This document shows positions 1 through 9,745 of a stretch of DNA of 64,000 bases, one piece after another (within the stretch, counting starts at the first letter, position 1; each line of letters begins with the position of its first letter). The notes below the pieces were generated by a model, which saw only the letters and a program-made list of their open reading frames with translations, searched no databases and was not told where the DNA came from. The position numbers and the translations under genes were made by a program. Source of the stretch: Zygnema cylindricum (taxonomy: Eukaryota; Streptophyta; Zygnematophyceae; Zygnematales; Zygnemataceae); NCBI GenBank assembly GCA_037447655.1, contig JBBHKE010002115.1:1-64000 (forward strand). The letters are read 5' to 3'.

Positions 1-600
1 TATTTTGATCTTAATTTTCATTTTTATTTTAAACTTGATTTTTAGTATTATGTTTACTGTTTACTTTTATTATTACTATTATTTCTATTTATGTTTTGTT
101 TTTAATTTTTAATTTTGATTTTGTTTTTATTTTTATTTTCATTTCATTTTCATTTATATATATATATGGCATTGAGGAGACTCGTACAAGCTATTTTGAC
201 GAGGCTCATGAAATTTATGCTAAGAATTTTTACATCTATTTCAAATATCGACAATAATAAAAACTAGGAGATTGCACGGCTACGGAAAAACAATGTAGGA
301 GTTAACAAGTGAGTTTAATGAAAATATGCCCATCAAGTACACACAATCAAGCTTGTATCTGAATCTAAGAAGGATGAGAGCTCCTTTTCTTAATATAATG
401 CAAATACTTTTATAAAGTTGACTAAGCACATAAGAAACAACTTCGTTTCTGCTTGCAGTAATAATGCAACTGAAATAGTTGTTAAATTCACATAATTTAG
501 TGTCATTGTGGATGTTGTAAAATACTGTCTCAATCATTTAGACTTTGTGTTAATCACATAAAATAGATGGTCATTTGATCTGTTGATACAATCCTCAGCA
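1..600. other. AT-rich low-complexity DNA
   Basis: The first 170 bases are almost entirely T and A with repeating short T-rich words. The rest is AT-rich without a convincing reading frame or recognisable repeat. I see no gene here. Confidence 0.6.
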
Positions 601-603
601 AGC

Positions 604-1460
604 ATTAGTAACAACTTAATTAACAAAGGATGGGGCTTCGACAGGGGAACCTAAAGCTTTAATACCCTCCGTTTGTGATGCAATTCGAAAACCCAAAGGG
701 ATGGGGAAGTTCGAAGGTAAATGTTGCAGGAACCGAGCCACACATTTAGATGGGTTGGGTAACAAACCAATCCTACAAAGTCGCTCCGCAAAATCGGTAA
801 AGCTAGAAAAAAATTGGTCATGAAGGCCCAAAATATGCATTTCATCAGCAATCAATGGGAATAAACAACAAAGGAAAGACGTAGCGGAGTCTCGCAAAGC
901 TTGAATGTGGGCGAGTGCAATAAAGGATGCCCTTGAATGGTCACCTTAGTGATTGCCAGTCGCAGATTCGAAGGTGGCGACATCACCAAAAGGATCGCTA
1001 AGAGAAAAGATGAGGAGTTGGGAATAAAACGCACAAACGAAAGGAAAATTTTGGTTGATAGGCAATCTAGAATGCCTTAATTCCTAGAAGATTACATTTA
1101 GGTTTACTGTGTTGAAGGCGTTTGCAACATCCACTTGGAGGGTCACTGAATCCGGATGGAGATCCAAAAGAGCTTGAAGACCATGAATAACTGCCTCACA
1201 ACCCCTCTTGGTAGCAACGCCCCACTGGTGCAATGAAAAATGCTCATCGAATGTCTCGTGTAATTGAATTCATAGAGCGCGAACAACTAAGCGCTAAGAC
1301 AACTCAACAACAACAATAGGGCGAATTTCCCCAATAGGCTTAGGAGCAGCGACAAGATGAGCCGTAGCGAGAAGAGGTACAACATGGAAAGGAACTTGTC
1401 CACAAGCCATCTCACAAGCCACTTTAATGGGAAGATATAAACCTTGACAAGTAGTGTTGG
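604..1460 (-). pseudogene. Decayed non-LTR (LINE-type) reverse transcriptase fragment
   Basis: Minus-strand translation in several frames gives the order expected for a non-LTR retrotransposon RT. A PKPIGEIRPI-like segment comes first, then VDVANAFNTVN at about 1,108-1,140 (the first catalytic Asp block). Next is an IADE box at 841-852, where active enzymes have an ADD-type motif, followed by a PSKC-containing thumb-side segment and an IKALGSPV-like segment. The last acidic residue of the core motif is D-to-E, and there are stops and frame changes, so this is a fossil. No endonuclease domain or poly(A) tail is visible. The call rests on motif order and residue patterns; a closely related RT class cannot be excluded. 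Confidence 0.7.
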
Positions 1461-2179
1461 GTATCGGGTAAATTCATATCGCGATAATTTTGATATTAGA
1501 TATATCGAATATCGATCGAGCAGACACCTCGATATATCGTATTGGGACCAACATAAATTATCGCGATATATAGTATTTTTTTAAATTCAATATTTTATAT
1601 AATATGTTATTTTAGCGAAAAAGACAAATTGTCTGATACGCCATGTACGACGTGATTTTCGTTCCGTCACATAAAGGTGAACGCCGCAAAATGTAACTAA
1701 TAAAAAAATACTAATTCTGTAATTCATATAATTACTTATTTAGTACGTAGAGAACTTCCCATACGCAAAGTTCACACTAACTTAGTCAAAGTATGATCTG
1801 AAAAAAAAAAAATTGCAGAAAGTTCGTTTCAGGCTTTCAGGCAGGAATACCTACCAATGTGCAGGCAGGAATGTTGTTTTTAGAAAGCTTTATTCCTCTT
1901 TATGCCTCAGCTGTGAGAGAGAGCTGTTCAGTACTTAAGCTATTTTTGGTTGAGTTCGGTTCAGTACTTACCGAATTTAGTGTGACAGTGAAGTTGGGAG
2001 TTCACGGTTCATTCACACTTGGGACACGTGTCGTCACTTGGGAGAATGCGTGAGTATGTCCTCCGTGGACGTACGGAAATTCGGCAGGACCACTGGACTT
2101 CGTAAAGTCAATTCTACGGTGCCAGATCCTCTAATCGGACAGCTGACAGCCGCCGCCAACATATCAAGTTAGGAGTCGA
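1461..2179. other. Unassigned spacer between two retroelement fossils
   Basis: It contains an AT-rich stretch with ATCG/CGAT-rich words near 1,480-1,580, then a more balanced segment with ACGT motifs near 2,020. Wording near 1,900-2,060 loosely resembles retroelement LTR sequence (pyrimidine/GAGAG stretches, TTCGG), but no ends or TSD can be defined. No gene is seen. Confidence 0.4.
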
Positions 2180-2945
2180 CACTATCTAGATTAGTTTCTT
2201 TTGGATATGCGATTTCTGTGGGCAATAGAGCACACACAGTTTCACCTTGTTCTCCCTATCTCTAATCACTTCAATGCCAAGTACATACTTAAGGTTTACT
2301 AAATCCTTCATTTCAAAAGCTTGTGATAGCATCCTTTTTATTTTTGTGATTTTTTTTTTTGTTTTTTCCTAAGATCATCAAATCGTCTACATAGATTGCA
2401 ATGATTATCTTACTTTCTGGGTGATAATACACTGAGTGATGTGAGTGAATTTTTACAAATCTCTCTCTTTGCGGATATTCATCTATCTTTATATTCCATA
2501 ATTTGGGAGACTGCTTAAGGCCATAGAGAGCCTTTAAGAGTTTGCAAACCTTATAGGTGTTCATCGGGTCCTCATACCCTTCACGTTCATCTGTTAAACT
2601 TGGAGGTCGATGATGGCGGCAAAGGAAAGGAGTGCCCGAGCTGAGGTAAATTTCACCACCGGTGCGAATGTCTCTTTGTAATCTTTCCCCTCTTTCTGTG
2701 TGAACCCTTTCGTAACTAACCTTGCTTTATAACGTTCAATTGTGCCATCTGCATTTCTTTTTATCTTAAAATTCCACTTACTCCCAATAGGATTTCTTCC
2801 CTCTAGCACGTCCTCCAATGTCCATGTGCCGTTCTTGAGAATGGAAGCCATCTCCTCATTCGCTGCAGCTTTCCACTTGTCTGAATCTTCACCTGCAAGA
2901 GTGCTTTTGAGGTTTGATGGTTCCTCAACCTGTGCCATCCCAGCG
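2180..2945 (-). pseudogene. Copia reverse transcriptase, partial (element 1)
   Basis: It contains W-K-A-A-NEEM, the NPIGSKWNFKIKRNADGTIERYKARLVTKGFTQ block and ETFAPVVK. After a deletion comes KALYGLKQSPKLW and then YVDD at 2,382-2,393 with the catalytic Asp pair intact. A frameshift near 2,330 leads to FEMKDLVNLKYVLGIEVIRD. The segment between FAPVVK and KALYGLKQ is shorter than in the elements at 36 kb and 50 kb. RNase H is absent. Confidence 0.82.
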
Positions 2946-3369
2946 AACTATTTCCTTGGAGCCTTCGACGTCTCCAACCAGTCACCAAACTTGTTAGGTG
3001 CGTTCCTTACCCAGCTCGGTCGGTCTGCTGATTTTGCTGCTAGTTTTGTTGAGTCATTTTTCTTTCTCACCACTGCTTCAACTGCTTTCTCTGTTTTGGC
3101 CCTCTTGTTTGATGCGATGATCTCCTCGGCGGTTCGGCAGTCTAAGACTGTAACTCCTCTGTTTGCGCTTTCGCTTGGTCAGGAGTCTTTGGTTTTGGGG
3201 GAGGGTCGTTTGTGTCCACCTCTGAATAAACATCTTGTGGCGGAATGTTTGATGGGTTTCAAGACATTGGCTTCACGTGCTCATCAAAGGTAAATGTCTC
3301 ACCTCCTTGTTCACTCCCACTATTGGTGGACTGTGGTTTCTCACCGAATCTTACACCTCTGCTGATGAT

Positions 3370-4823
3370 GATCGTCTATGTGCTATTGTTTAGCACTCTG
3401 TATGCTTTGCTGTGTTCGTCATACCCCAAGAACGTCCCTTCAATGGCCTTTGGTCCCAATTTCCCTCCTTTGTTGTTGTGGTTAAAGATGTAGGCCCTGC
3501 TTCCAAACACTTTCATGTGGGATAGGTTCGGTTTGAACCCATTCCAATGCTCGATCGGTGTGGAGTTGTCTAATGCTCTGGTGGGACATTTGTTGCGCAG
3601 GTACACGGCAGTGCTCATGGCTGCCCCCTAATGCTGCGGCTTCGTATTGTGGACCACCATCATGAATCTCGTCATCTCAAGAAACGTACAATTCATCCTC
3701 TCTGCAACGCCGTTCTGTTTGGGTGTCGTTGGTGCCGTCAAGCGGTGTTCGATTCCCTCAGCTGTGAGGAAATCCTTAAATTCATTTGAAAGGTACTCTC
3801 CACCCATAGCGCTTCGCAAAAAAGTGATTGATGTGCCATGTTTCTTCTCGATTGTTGCCTTGTATATCTTAAACTAAGTGAAGACTTCGCTTTTGTGAGT
3901 TAGCAAGAAAATGTGTGTCATCCTGGTGAATTCATCAATGAATGTAGCCATGTACTTTTTGCCATTGCAGGATGGGACTTTCACGGGTCCCCAAACGTCA
4001 GAGTGCACGACCTCGAGGTGTCTGCTACCTCTCTGTGCACCTGTTTGTGGAAAAGGCAGTAGATGGGCCTTTCCCATCTCGCAACTGTGAAATAGATCAG
4101 GTTGTTCGTGGAAAAGGCAGTAGATGGGCCTTTCCCATCTCGCAACTGTGAAATAGATCAGGTTGTTCGTGGAAAAGGCAGTCGATGGGCCTTTCCCATC
4201 TCGCAACCGTGAAATAGATCAGGTGTGTTCTTGACAGACGTGAGTCCTATCCCATGAGCCACGTTGCCTTTGACCATTTTCTTCATCCCCTCTGTTTGTA
4301 AGTGATCGAGTCTGCAATGCCGCAAAAATTGGTTTGATAGATTGTGAACCTTAGTTTCAAAGACCACCTTTTTGTTAGCGCTGACTTTCGTGTCCTTTAT
4401 ATCTGCAACAGGTGATGAGTGTGTTGTGTGGAGTGTTGATCTCGTGGCGAGGGCAAAGGACATTATCCTTGGGTTGCACTTGAGACGGTAAGTGCGATCT
4501 GCCATCCGTTCTCCTTCTGCAATTGTTAGTCCCTCTCTCATCAGCTTGATCTTTCCTCTTTTCTGCCATAACTTTCCTCCTTTCTGCCATACTGGTATGA
4601 TACCGTTATCCTTGGCTTGAGGGATAGAGTAGAGGTTCCTTTTGAAATCTGGAATGTATAAAACATTCTTGATTGTGCGAAAGGTTATTTTTCTATCCAC
4701 TAACGCCTCTATCTCAATATCTCCTGTTCCTGTTGCGAGCGTTGAGTGATTGTCTCCCATGAAAATTCGAGATGGGGTTGTTTGCTTGAAGTTTGTTAAC
4801 CATTTGCGCCTGTAACACATGTG
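3370..4823 (-). pseudogene. Copia GAG-pre-integrase and integrase (element 1)
   Basis: The minus strand encodes a protease C-terminal part (NVLYIPDFKRNLYS), then a GAG-pre-integrase segment containing CRLDHLQ and ending at the linker EMGKAH. The integrase core follows, with HSDVWGP (first catalytic Asp), FIDEFTR, a GGEY box in which the expected Asp-Asn is altered, and NGVAERMN (catalytic Glu). The C-terminal part has NLSHMKVFGS. The frame is broken by a 61-bp triplication at 4,047-4,229 and by a stop between the two core halves near 3,820-3,880. A degenerate linker to RT fills 2,945-3,370. Confidence 0.8.
4047..4229. repeat. 61-bp tandem triplication inside integrase region
   Basis: Three copies start at 4,047, 4,108 and 4,169. 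The first two are nearly identical and the third has a few substitutions. Since 61 is not a multiple of three, each copy is read in a different frame on the element's strand. The duplicated piece encodes the EMGKAHxLPFP linker between GAG-pre-integrase and integrase. Confidence 0.92.
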
Positions 4824-5777
4824 TTATGAGGCCCGTGTGTCGATCATCCAATCGTTGGAACCGAGTGCGAGGGATGATGCCTTCATCGCTTGTGAGTTCA
4901 CTATCTCCTTCCCTTCCCCCTTCCCCTTTTTCAATTTGGACTCATCCACCTTTCCATTCTGTTTGTCTTGGGCATATTTCTTGCAAACTGAGATGAAGTG
5001 ACCTGCTTTGTCACAATAGAAGCACTTTCTGTCATCCATCTTATCGCGGTTCTGATTGCCTCTCTTGTCTTGGTTGTTGATTCTGTTCCCAGACGCAAAT
5101 GGGGAGCTTTCGGAGTAAATATCGCGATTCGTCATGATTTTCATGTTGAATTCATCCTTCAGGAGTGCCTCGACAACTTCGTTCCACTTCCATGTGGAAA
5201 CTTCTTTCTGATCCAACCAAGTGAGTATGGGTTTGTACTCGATTGGGAGAGAAAGCATGAGAAGGGTGATTTTGGTGTTTGTAGGGAGGGTGAAACTGAC
5301 AACGTCGGCTTCGGCCAAGAGGTTGGCATAGTGAGAGGTGTAAGCCTCCATCGATGTGCTATCTTGGAAGACAGTCGTCATGAGTGTCTTTCCAAGCTTG
5401 ATTCCTACTGTCATACCTGAGAGTTTGTGTGTCGCCTCTAAGGATTCCCAAATCTCTGCACAAGGTTTGAGTCTCGTCACATTTTTCAGATGATTATCTG
5501 CCAACCCTCGAATCAAGCTATTCTTGGCTCGAATCTCCCGCATGTCCTAGTCTTTTATCGCCTTTGTCTCATCTGATTTCACACTGTTTGCATCCGCAGG
5601 ATTTGGACGCGTCTTTGCTCGGGTAATGATACTGTTTGCATCCGTAGGACTTGGACGCGTCTTTGCTCGGGTAACGATTCCCACGCAGTTTCTCTCCTCA
5701 AGGGCTGCCTCATCGCGACACCTCTACAACTGATAATTGGAACCTTCCAACTTATCAAGGGCGCCTAGTGGGTCCAT
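4824..5777 (-). pseudogene. Copia gag with zinc knuckle, start of protease (element 1)
   Basis: The reading frame begins at the ATG inside the primer site and gives MDPLGALDKLEGSNYQ, the usual N-terminal copia gag style. A stop replaces the expected Trp, and another stop lies near 5,547. The 239-residue open part from 5,543 has helical gag sequence, then a CCHC knuckle C-x2-C-x4-H-x4-C at about 4,983-5,024 and a Lys/Glu-rich linker. It ends in a protease remnant DTRAS where DSGAS is expected, so the catalytic box is damaged. A 48-bp in-frame duplication sits near its N terminus. Gag would form the particle and bind RNA. Confidence 0.8.
5583..5678. repeat. 48-bp in-frame tandem duplication in gag
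   Basis: Two copies of 48 bp start at 5,583 and 5,631 and differ at a few bases. The length is divisible by three, so it inserts 16 residues without shifting frame. Confidence 0.85.
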
Positions 5778-5781
5778 AACC
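5767..5781 (-). promoter_or_regulatory. Primer-binding-like site (internal initiator tRNA-Met type)
   Basis: Immediately after the LTR end the minus strand reads GGTTATGGACCCACT. This differs at two positions from the 15-mer complementary to the anticodon-stem region of plant initiator tRNA-Met and found perfectly in element A. The usual plant copia site (TGGTATCAGAGC) is absent. An ATG lies inside the site and is in frame with gag. Confidence 0.6.
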
Positions 5782-6237
5782 TGTTGACCTTGATCAGACA
5801 TTCCGAGTAACTAGGAGGACTCCTAGGACCACGTACACCTAATCAGATTACACGATTCGCAGAAGCGACGACCTTGATAAATCACAAAGGTAGAAAAAGA
5901 CAGAAGTTTAGATTAGGAGAGTAGTGACATTCACATGTAGCAAGGCATAGAGCAGATAGCCGTTTAGAAAATATATTCCATTAAAACAAGAAGGAATACA
6001 ATTGTAAATAAAAGACAATGTCTAATAATAAAGTATTTCTGAATGCTAAGGCTGCTAAGTCTCTGCCAAGTCTAATGTGTCTGTTAATAATATGTCTGTC
6101 GTCTAGTTCTACTCTATTTATTCTAAAGCAAACAAAGAGAGGTCAGTGGATGTCGTCTAGTTCTACTCTATTTATTCTAAAGCAAACAAAGAGAGGTCAG
6201 TGGATGACTGGATGCCACGTGTACTAGCCTACAAACA
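5782..6237 (-). repeat. 5' LTR of copia element 1
   Basis: On the minus strand the segment begins TGTTTG and ends GTCAACA directly before the primer-binding-like site, the TG...CA pattern of LTRs. A tandem duplication at 6,098-6,205 lies inside it and includes an AATAAATAG TATA-like word in each copy. No second LTR exists in the window, so the outer boundary at 6,237 is inferred from the TG terminus. Confidence 0.65.
6098..6205. repeat. 54-bp tandem duplication in LTR
   Basis: Two essentially identical 54-bp units, starting at 6,098 and 6,152, lie inside the LTR of copia element 1. Each carries the same ACTCTATTTATTC word, i.e. a duplicated TATA-like box on the element's strand. Confidence 0.9.
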
Positions 6238-6412
6238 ATAATGCATCATGAAAACGTCTCCAGCACTTGATTTAATGTTCCTGCAGTAAAATCGGTAATG
6301 ATGCTATGACGATACGATTTCGTAGTACCAATGTAATCATACGAATCGCTGCACAAAATAATCGCCCGGAATCGCACTAAAAACAATAATGGGGTCGCCA
6401 ACATATTCTCTA
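6238..6412. other. Short spacer
   Basis: This AT-rich sequence between the LTR of copia element 1 and the next MITE has no recognisable feature. Confidence 0.4.
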
Positions 6413-7028
6413 CACCGCGAATCGTAATTAGAGTAATGAAAAAATTAGAGTAAAAAAACCAAAATAAACAATTAGACAAATTAACTATATTTTATGTGAT
6501 AGAACCTTTTCACAGAGGAAGTTTACTCTAATTTATTTAAGTACTCTATATTGGGTTATGTCGGCAATAATTATCCGCGCTGAAATTATGAACACTAAAT
6601 TACGTAGATACACAAAATCTGTCAGTTCGTATAGTTTTGACGTCATTATGACGTTAGAACTATTTGTCGCTATGTTTGTCAGTTAATGTTCACACTGACG
6701 ACGATGCTGTCGACGGACGAGAGTTATACGAACGGCTTTTTTTCGATATGATTGATTTTTCGTTTAGTGCGATTTCACGTGCGAGTGTGATTCTATGTAA
6801 TCATTATTTGTACCTTTTTACTTATAAAAGTACAATTTTGCACAGTCGGACGTCGTCCGTACTCCACACTATTTAAAACAAACCTATATTATAATTTTTT
6901 ATGCTAATTAAACCTTACCTTTAATAGAATAATGAAAAAATTAGAATCATTCACTCTATTTAAGGTGACAGAGTCAAAATTTAAGGCGACCGAATTAGCG
7001 TTATCTACTCTAATTACGATTCGCAGTG
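6413..7028. mobile_element. TA-flanked long-TIR MITE, copy 1
   Basis: The ends are inverted repeats: CACCGCGAATCGTAATTAGA on the left and, on the reverse strand of the right end, CACTGCGAATCGTAATTAGA. Both are flanked by TA (6,411-6,412 and 7,029-7,030). No transposase coding is present. The left half is clearly related to the copy at 28,982. TA flanks suggest Tc1/mariner-type mobilisation, but TA could be part of the terminus. Confidence 0.75.
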
Positions 7029-8079
7029 TAGCTCTCAAGAGTCATTGTGTTTTTCAATTTGAGTAGCAAGACAACCAAACAAAACAAAAGGAAACATGGA
7101 GAACAGCTAAAAAGAAAAACGAATCTTATGTATATGAAGCTAAATTACTCCATAAAAAAGGAAGTGCTGAAATATTTTAATTGCGTTTTTCTCTCAATTT
7201 CAATGAAAAGCAGATAAGAAAGGTGGTGCACACCAAAAAAATTGAATTGGGAAGACGACAGATTTTGAATTTTTGATTGGCCAAATGCTAAATTCAAGAT
7301 TAAAGGTCGAAACCGTTTGCAGTTAACATCGGATTACAGAGACTATTTTCCTTAGGGCATTAGTATCAAAGAATGTAGCCATACAACAGGTTTAACGGAG
7401 AATTGTAAGTCATACATACATATTTATATAAATATATATACATATACATATATATGTATATACATAAAATCAATCATTGTTTTTTCCTACTGAATGTCCT
7501 ACATACAAGGACAAATTCAGTAGCTCGGTTTCACATGTTTCAATTTTGATGCATAGAGCAAAACCGCAAAAGGAGAATTTTCCAATAGAACTTGCCAAGA
7601 AATTGTATAATAAAATTAAATCCAAACTTTTTTTTTTTAAAACAAGGAATTATTTGAAATGAGGACAAAAGGGTGAACTTTGTGGAGTTCAAACTTGATC
7701 TTGATTTTCTTTTTTGATGAAGATTGCCATAACAGCAAAAAACAAAGAAATCCGAAAAAAAAATCCTGGTCAAAGACAAAAACATCCTATACTTTATAGT
7801 CCTACATTTTTAGTAAGACTTCTATGTACTCTCATATTATTGTCCAAGAAACTTTGCTGAAATCCGAAAAGTACGGAAGGGGAAAAAAAACAGAGTCACA
7901 AAAAAAAGGCCCTCCTGGTAGTTTTTTTCAACCACAAGAGCCTTTAAAACAAACTTTTTACAACCGACAAAGTTTTTTGAAAAAACAATCATGCTTTTTC
8001 CTCAAAACTCTTTTCTAATTTTGAACTCTTCTATCAAATCTCAAAACCCAACATTTAATAGAAAGCACAACCAGAAAAC
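7029..8079. other. AT-rich spacer, 3' side of plastid gene
   Basis: It contains a TA/CA microsatellite at about 7,415-7,470 and several A-runs. The 100 bases next to 8,080 are the likely 3' UTR of the minus-strand gene. A polyadenylation site cannot be fixed. No gene is seen. Confidence 0.45.
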
Positions 8080-9298
8080 TCATTTGCCTACATTGTATTG
8101 ACCGTACTTAGCGTCTAAATCTCCCGTTTGTCCCATATTCGTGCTTCCTGATTGGCTCGGCCTCGCGCCCAAATTGAAAGTTCCTTCCGGAGCATTTTCG
8201 AGAGCTTCTACTTGATCGTCGGTTTCTCCTTTTGATTTTCCATATCCCACTTTAGCAGCCACACTATTACTGAAATCTTGACCGACATTCGCATAATCGG
8301 AAGTTTTTCCTTTTACTTCTTCAACCTTATCTTGAATTGCTTCCGGAATTCCGGAAATTGTTGCCACGGGTCGCATCACAGCAGAAGCTTCCGAGCAATT
8401 TCCGATAGCAAGAGAAGCAAGGGAGGCAACCATGGCTACCTTGAAAGAGTCCTTGGTAGACATTTTCTGTTTAAAAGAAGAAAGTAAAGGAAGAAAAGAA
8501 GAAACCGGTGAGTGAGCAAAAACAATTTCAGACTCAACATGTTTATTTTGCATTTGTAAAATTCGGTACTTTGTGACAATTTCGGTAACCATTCTACATT
8601 CTCTTCTGTTTGAGAAAACAAGACGCACAAGAAAAAGAGAAGCGACAAAAAACACATACAAAAACATAGAAATGAAAAACTGCTTTTAGGGAGAAGTACT
8701 AACCAAAGAAATCTTTCCTCCAATCAACATACCCTATTATAATAAATGTTTTCCAAATTTTCAATCGGACCACAACCGTTATAATGATTTCCACATCACA
8801 AAAAAGAAAATTAAACATCGTTTTTCAACAACGAATATCGAACTGCAAACCATATATTTAAGCATTTCATATTTAAGAACAAAAATGCTCGAACCACAAA
8901 GAGAAGGATTAAAACACTGTAATAAAGAAACGCATCGAGGAGCTTTCAAAAAGAGAAAAAATATTCGTAATAAACTCTTATGATTCAACCTTTTTACCCT
9001 ACAGAACTTCCAAACGGAGCTAAAAAGAAAAAAGTCAACGATTGTTATGATACAATAAATTGAGCATTTAGAGACCAAAAGATAATAAAAAGAAATAGAC
9101 TCTAATCAATGACTAAAGCTACAGAAGAAAACCAAAAAAAGAAGACAATCTCACCTTGTCCTCCATACTGCATGCCACAAGGAGTACATTAGCCTTCCCT
9201 CTCTTTTGAAGGCCATGGTTACTTCTAGAAACCGAGGGAGCCATGGAGGGAACAGCCATGGCGGATGCACATGGCAGAGTGATTGTACGGAGAGCCAT
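8080..9298 (-). CDS. Small plastid-targeted, probably thylakoid-lumen protein (two exons)
   Basis: Exon 1 is 9,155-9,298 and exon 2 is 8,080-8,466, joined across a 688-bp intron (donor AAG|GTGAGA, acceptor TTAAACAG|AAA, phase 0), giving 176 residues. Residues 1-48 look like a chloroplast transit peptide: Ala/Ser/Pro/Arg-rich, no acidic residue until a VACSMED junction. Exon 2 starts with Lys residues and a hydrophobic stretch (about residues 56-70) ending ASA, a typical lumenal signal-peptidase site. The mature part would be about 99 residues, hydrophilic, Gly/Gln/Asn/Asp-rich, without Cys or membrane span, ending YNVGK. The exon boundary almost separates the two targeting parts. I do not recognise the family. 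The start is the first ATG in a favourable GCCATGGC context. The strand, introns and upstream G-boxes agree with a light-regulated nuclear gene. Confidence 0.85.
8467..9154 (-). other. Intron of the plastid-protein gene
   Basis: GT...AG borders, pyrimidine-rich acceptor side, AT-rich body with many stops in all frames. It separates the transit-peptide exon from the exon with the lumen signal and mature protein. Confidence 0.8.
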
Positions 9299-9339
9299 GG
9301 CTGTAGATGAAAAATTAAACTCTTTCTCGCTCTCTCGCT

Positions 9340-9745
9340 CTCCCTCGGTTAAGTATAAATAGTAGTAGAAGAGTTTGAAGAGTTGATTGCAAATAGTAGA
9401 AATAAAGAAGTGAAAAGCTTCAGGTGAATAAATAGTTGCAGGAATCATGAGTATTTGTACGCGTGTTTGAGATCAAGCAGTTGCAGCAATTCCTGTTTCC
9501 TGCAATTCGTGAGCAGCAACAAGCCAGAAATCGAAACCAGTATTTTTAAAGATAGAAACTTCCTGAAAAAAGTACTAGTTCTGATTTCTATCACGATCAT
9601 ATTGTCGTTCCCCCTCTGGGTCCTCTGTTCACAATTACCACGTGGCATTGGCAATTTAAACTAGAAAAGTACGTGGTCGACATGCAAGGTGGACAGCGGC
9701 TTTAAATGGTAAGATGCAGATGTATTTGGCTCCACGTGGCACGCA
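9340..9745 (-). promoter_or_regulatory. Promoter of plastid gene: TATTTATA box and two CACGTG G-boxes
   Basis: On the minus strand a TATTTATA word (9,354-9,361) lies 56 bp upstream of the ATG and is followed by a GA-rich leader. Perfect G-boxes embedded in CCACGTGGC lie at 9,639-9,644 and 9,733-9,738, about 340 and 435 bp upstream. An additional ACGT core lies near 9,670. G-boxes bind bZIP/bHLH factors, including light-signalling factors, and are common at photosynthesis genes. Regulation by light is inferred. Confidence 0.65.

Larger units (their letters stand above)
2180..6237 (-). mobile_element. Copia element 1: 5' LTR, gag, PR, INT, partial RT (truncated)
   Basis: On the minus strand the order is LTR, primer site, gag with zinc knuckle, protease remnant, GAG-pre-integrase, integrase, reverse transcriptase. 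Integrase before RT defines Ty1/copia. The element stops within RT-proximal sequence near 2,180, so RNase H and the 3' LTR are missing. Stops, frameshifts and three local tandem duplications break the coding region. LTR sequence and length (456 bp) differ from the 1-kb LTRs of the cluster at 32-53 kb, so it is a different family, although it appears to share the internal-tRNA type of primer site. Confidence 0.85.

Noticed and set aside
1855-2250. Solo LTR next to copia element 1
   Set aside because: Only vague word similarity to LTRs; no TG...CA ends or target duplication could be defined.
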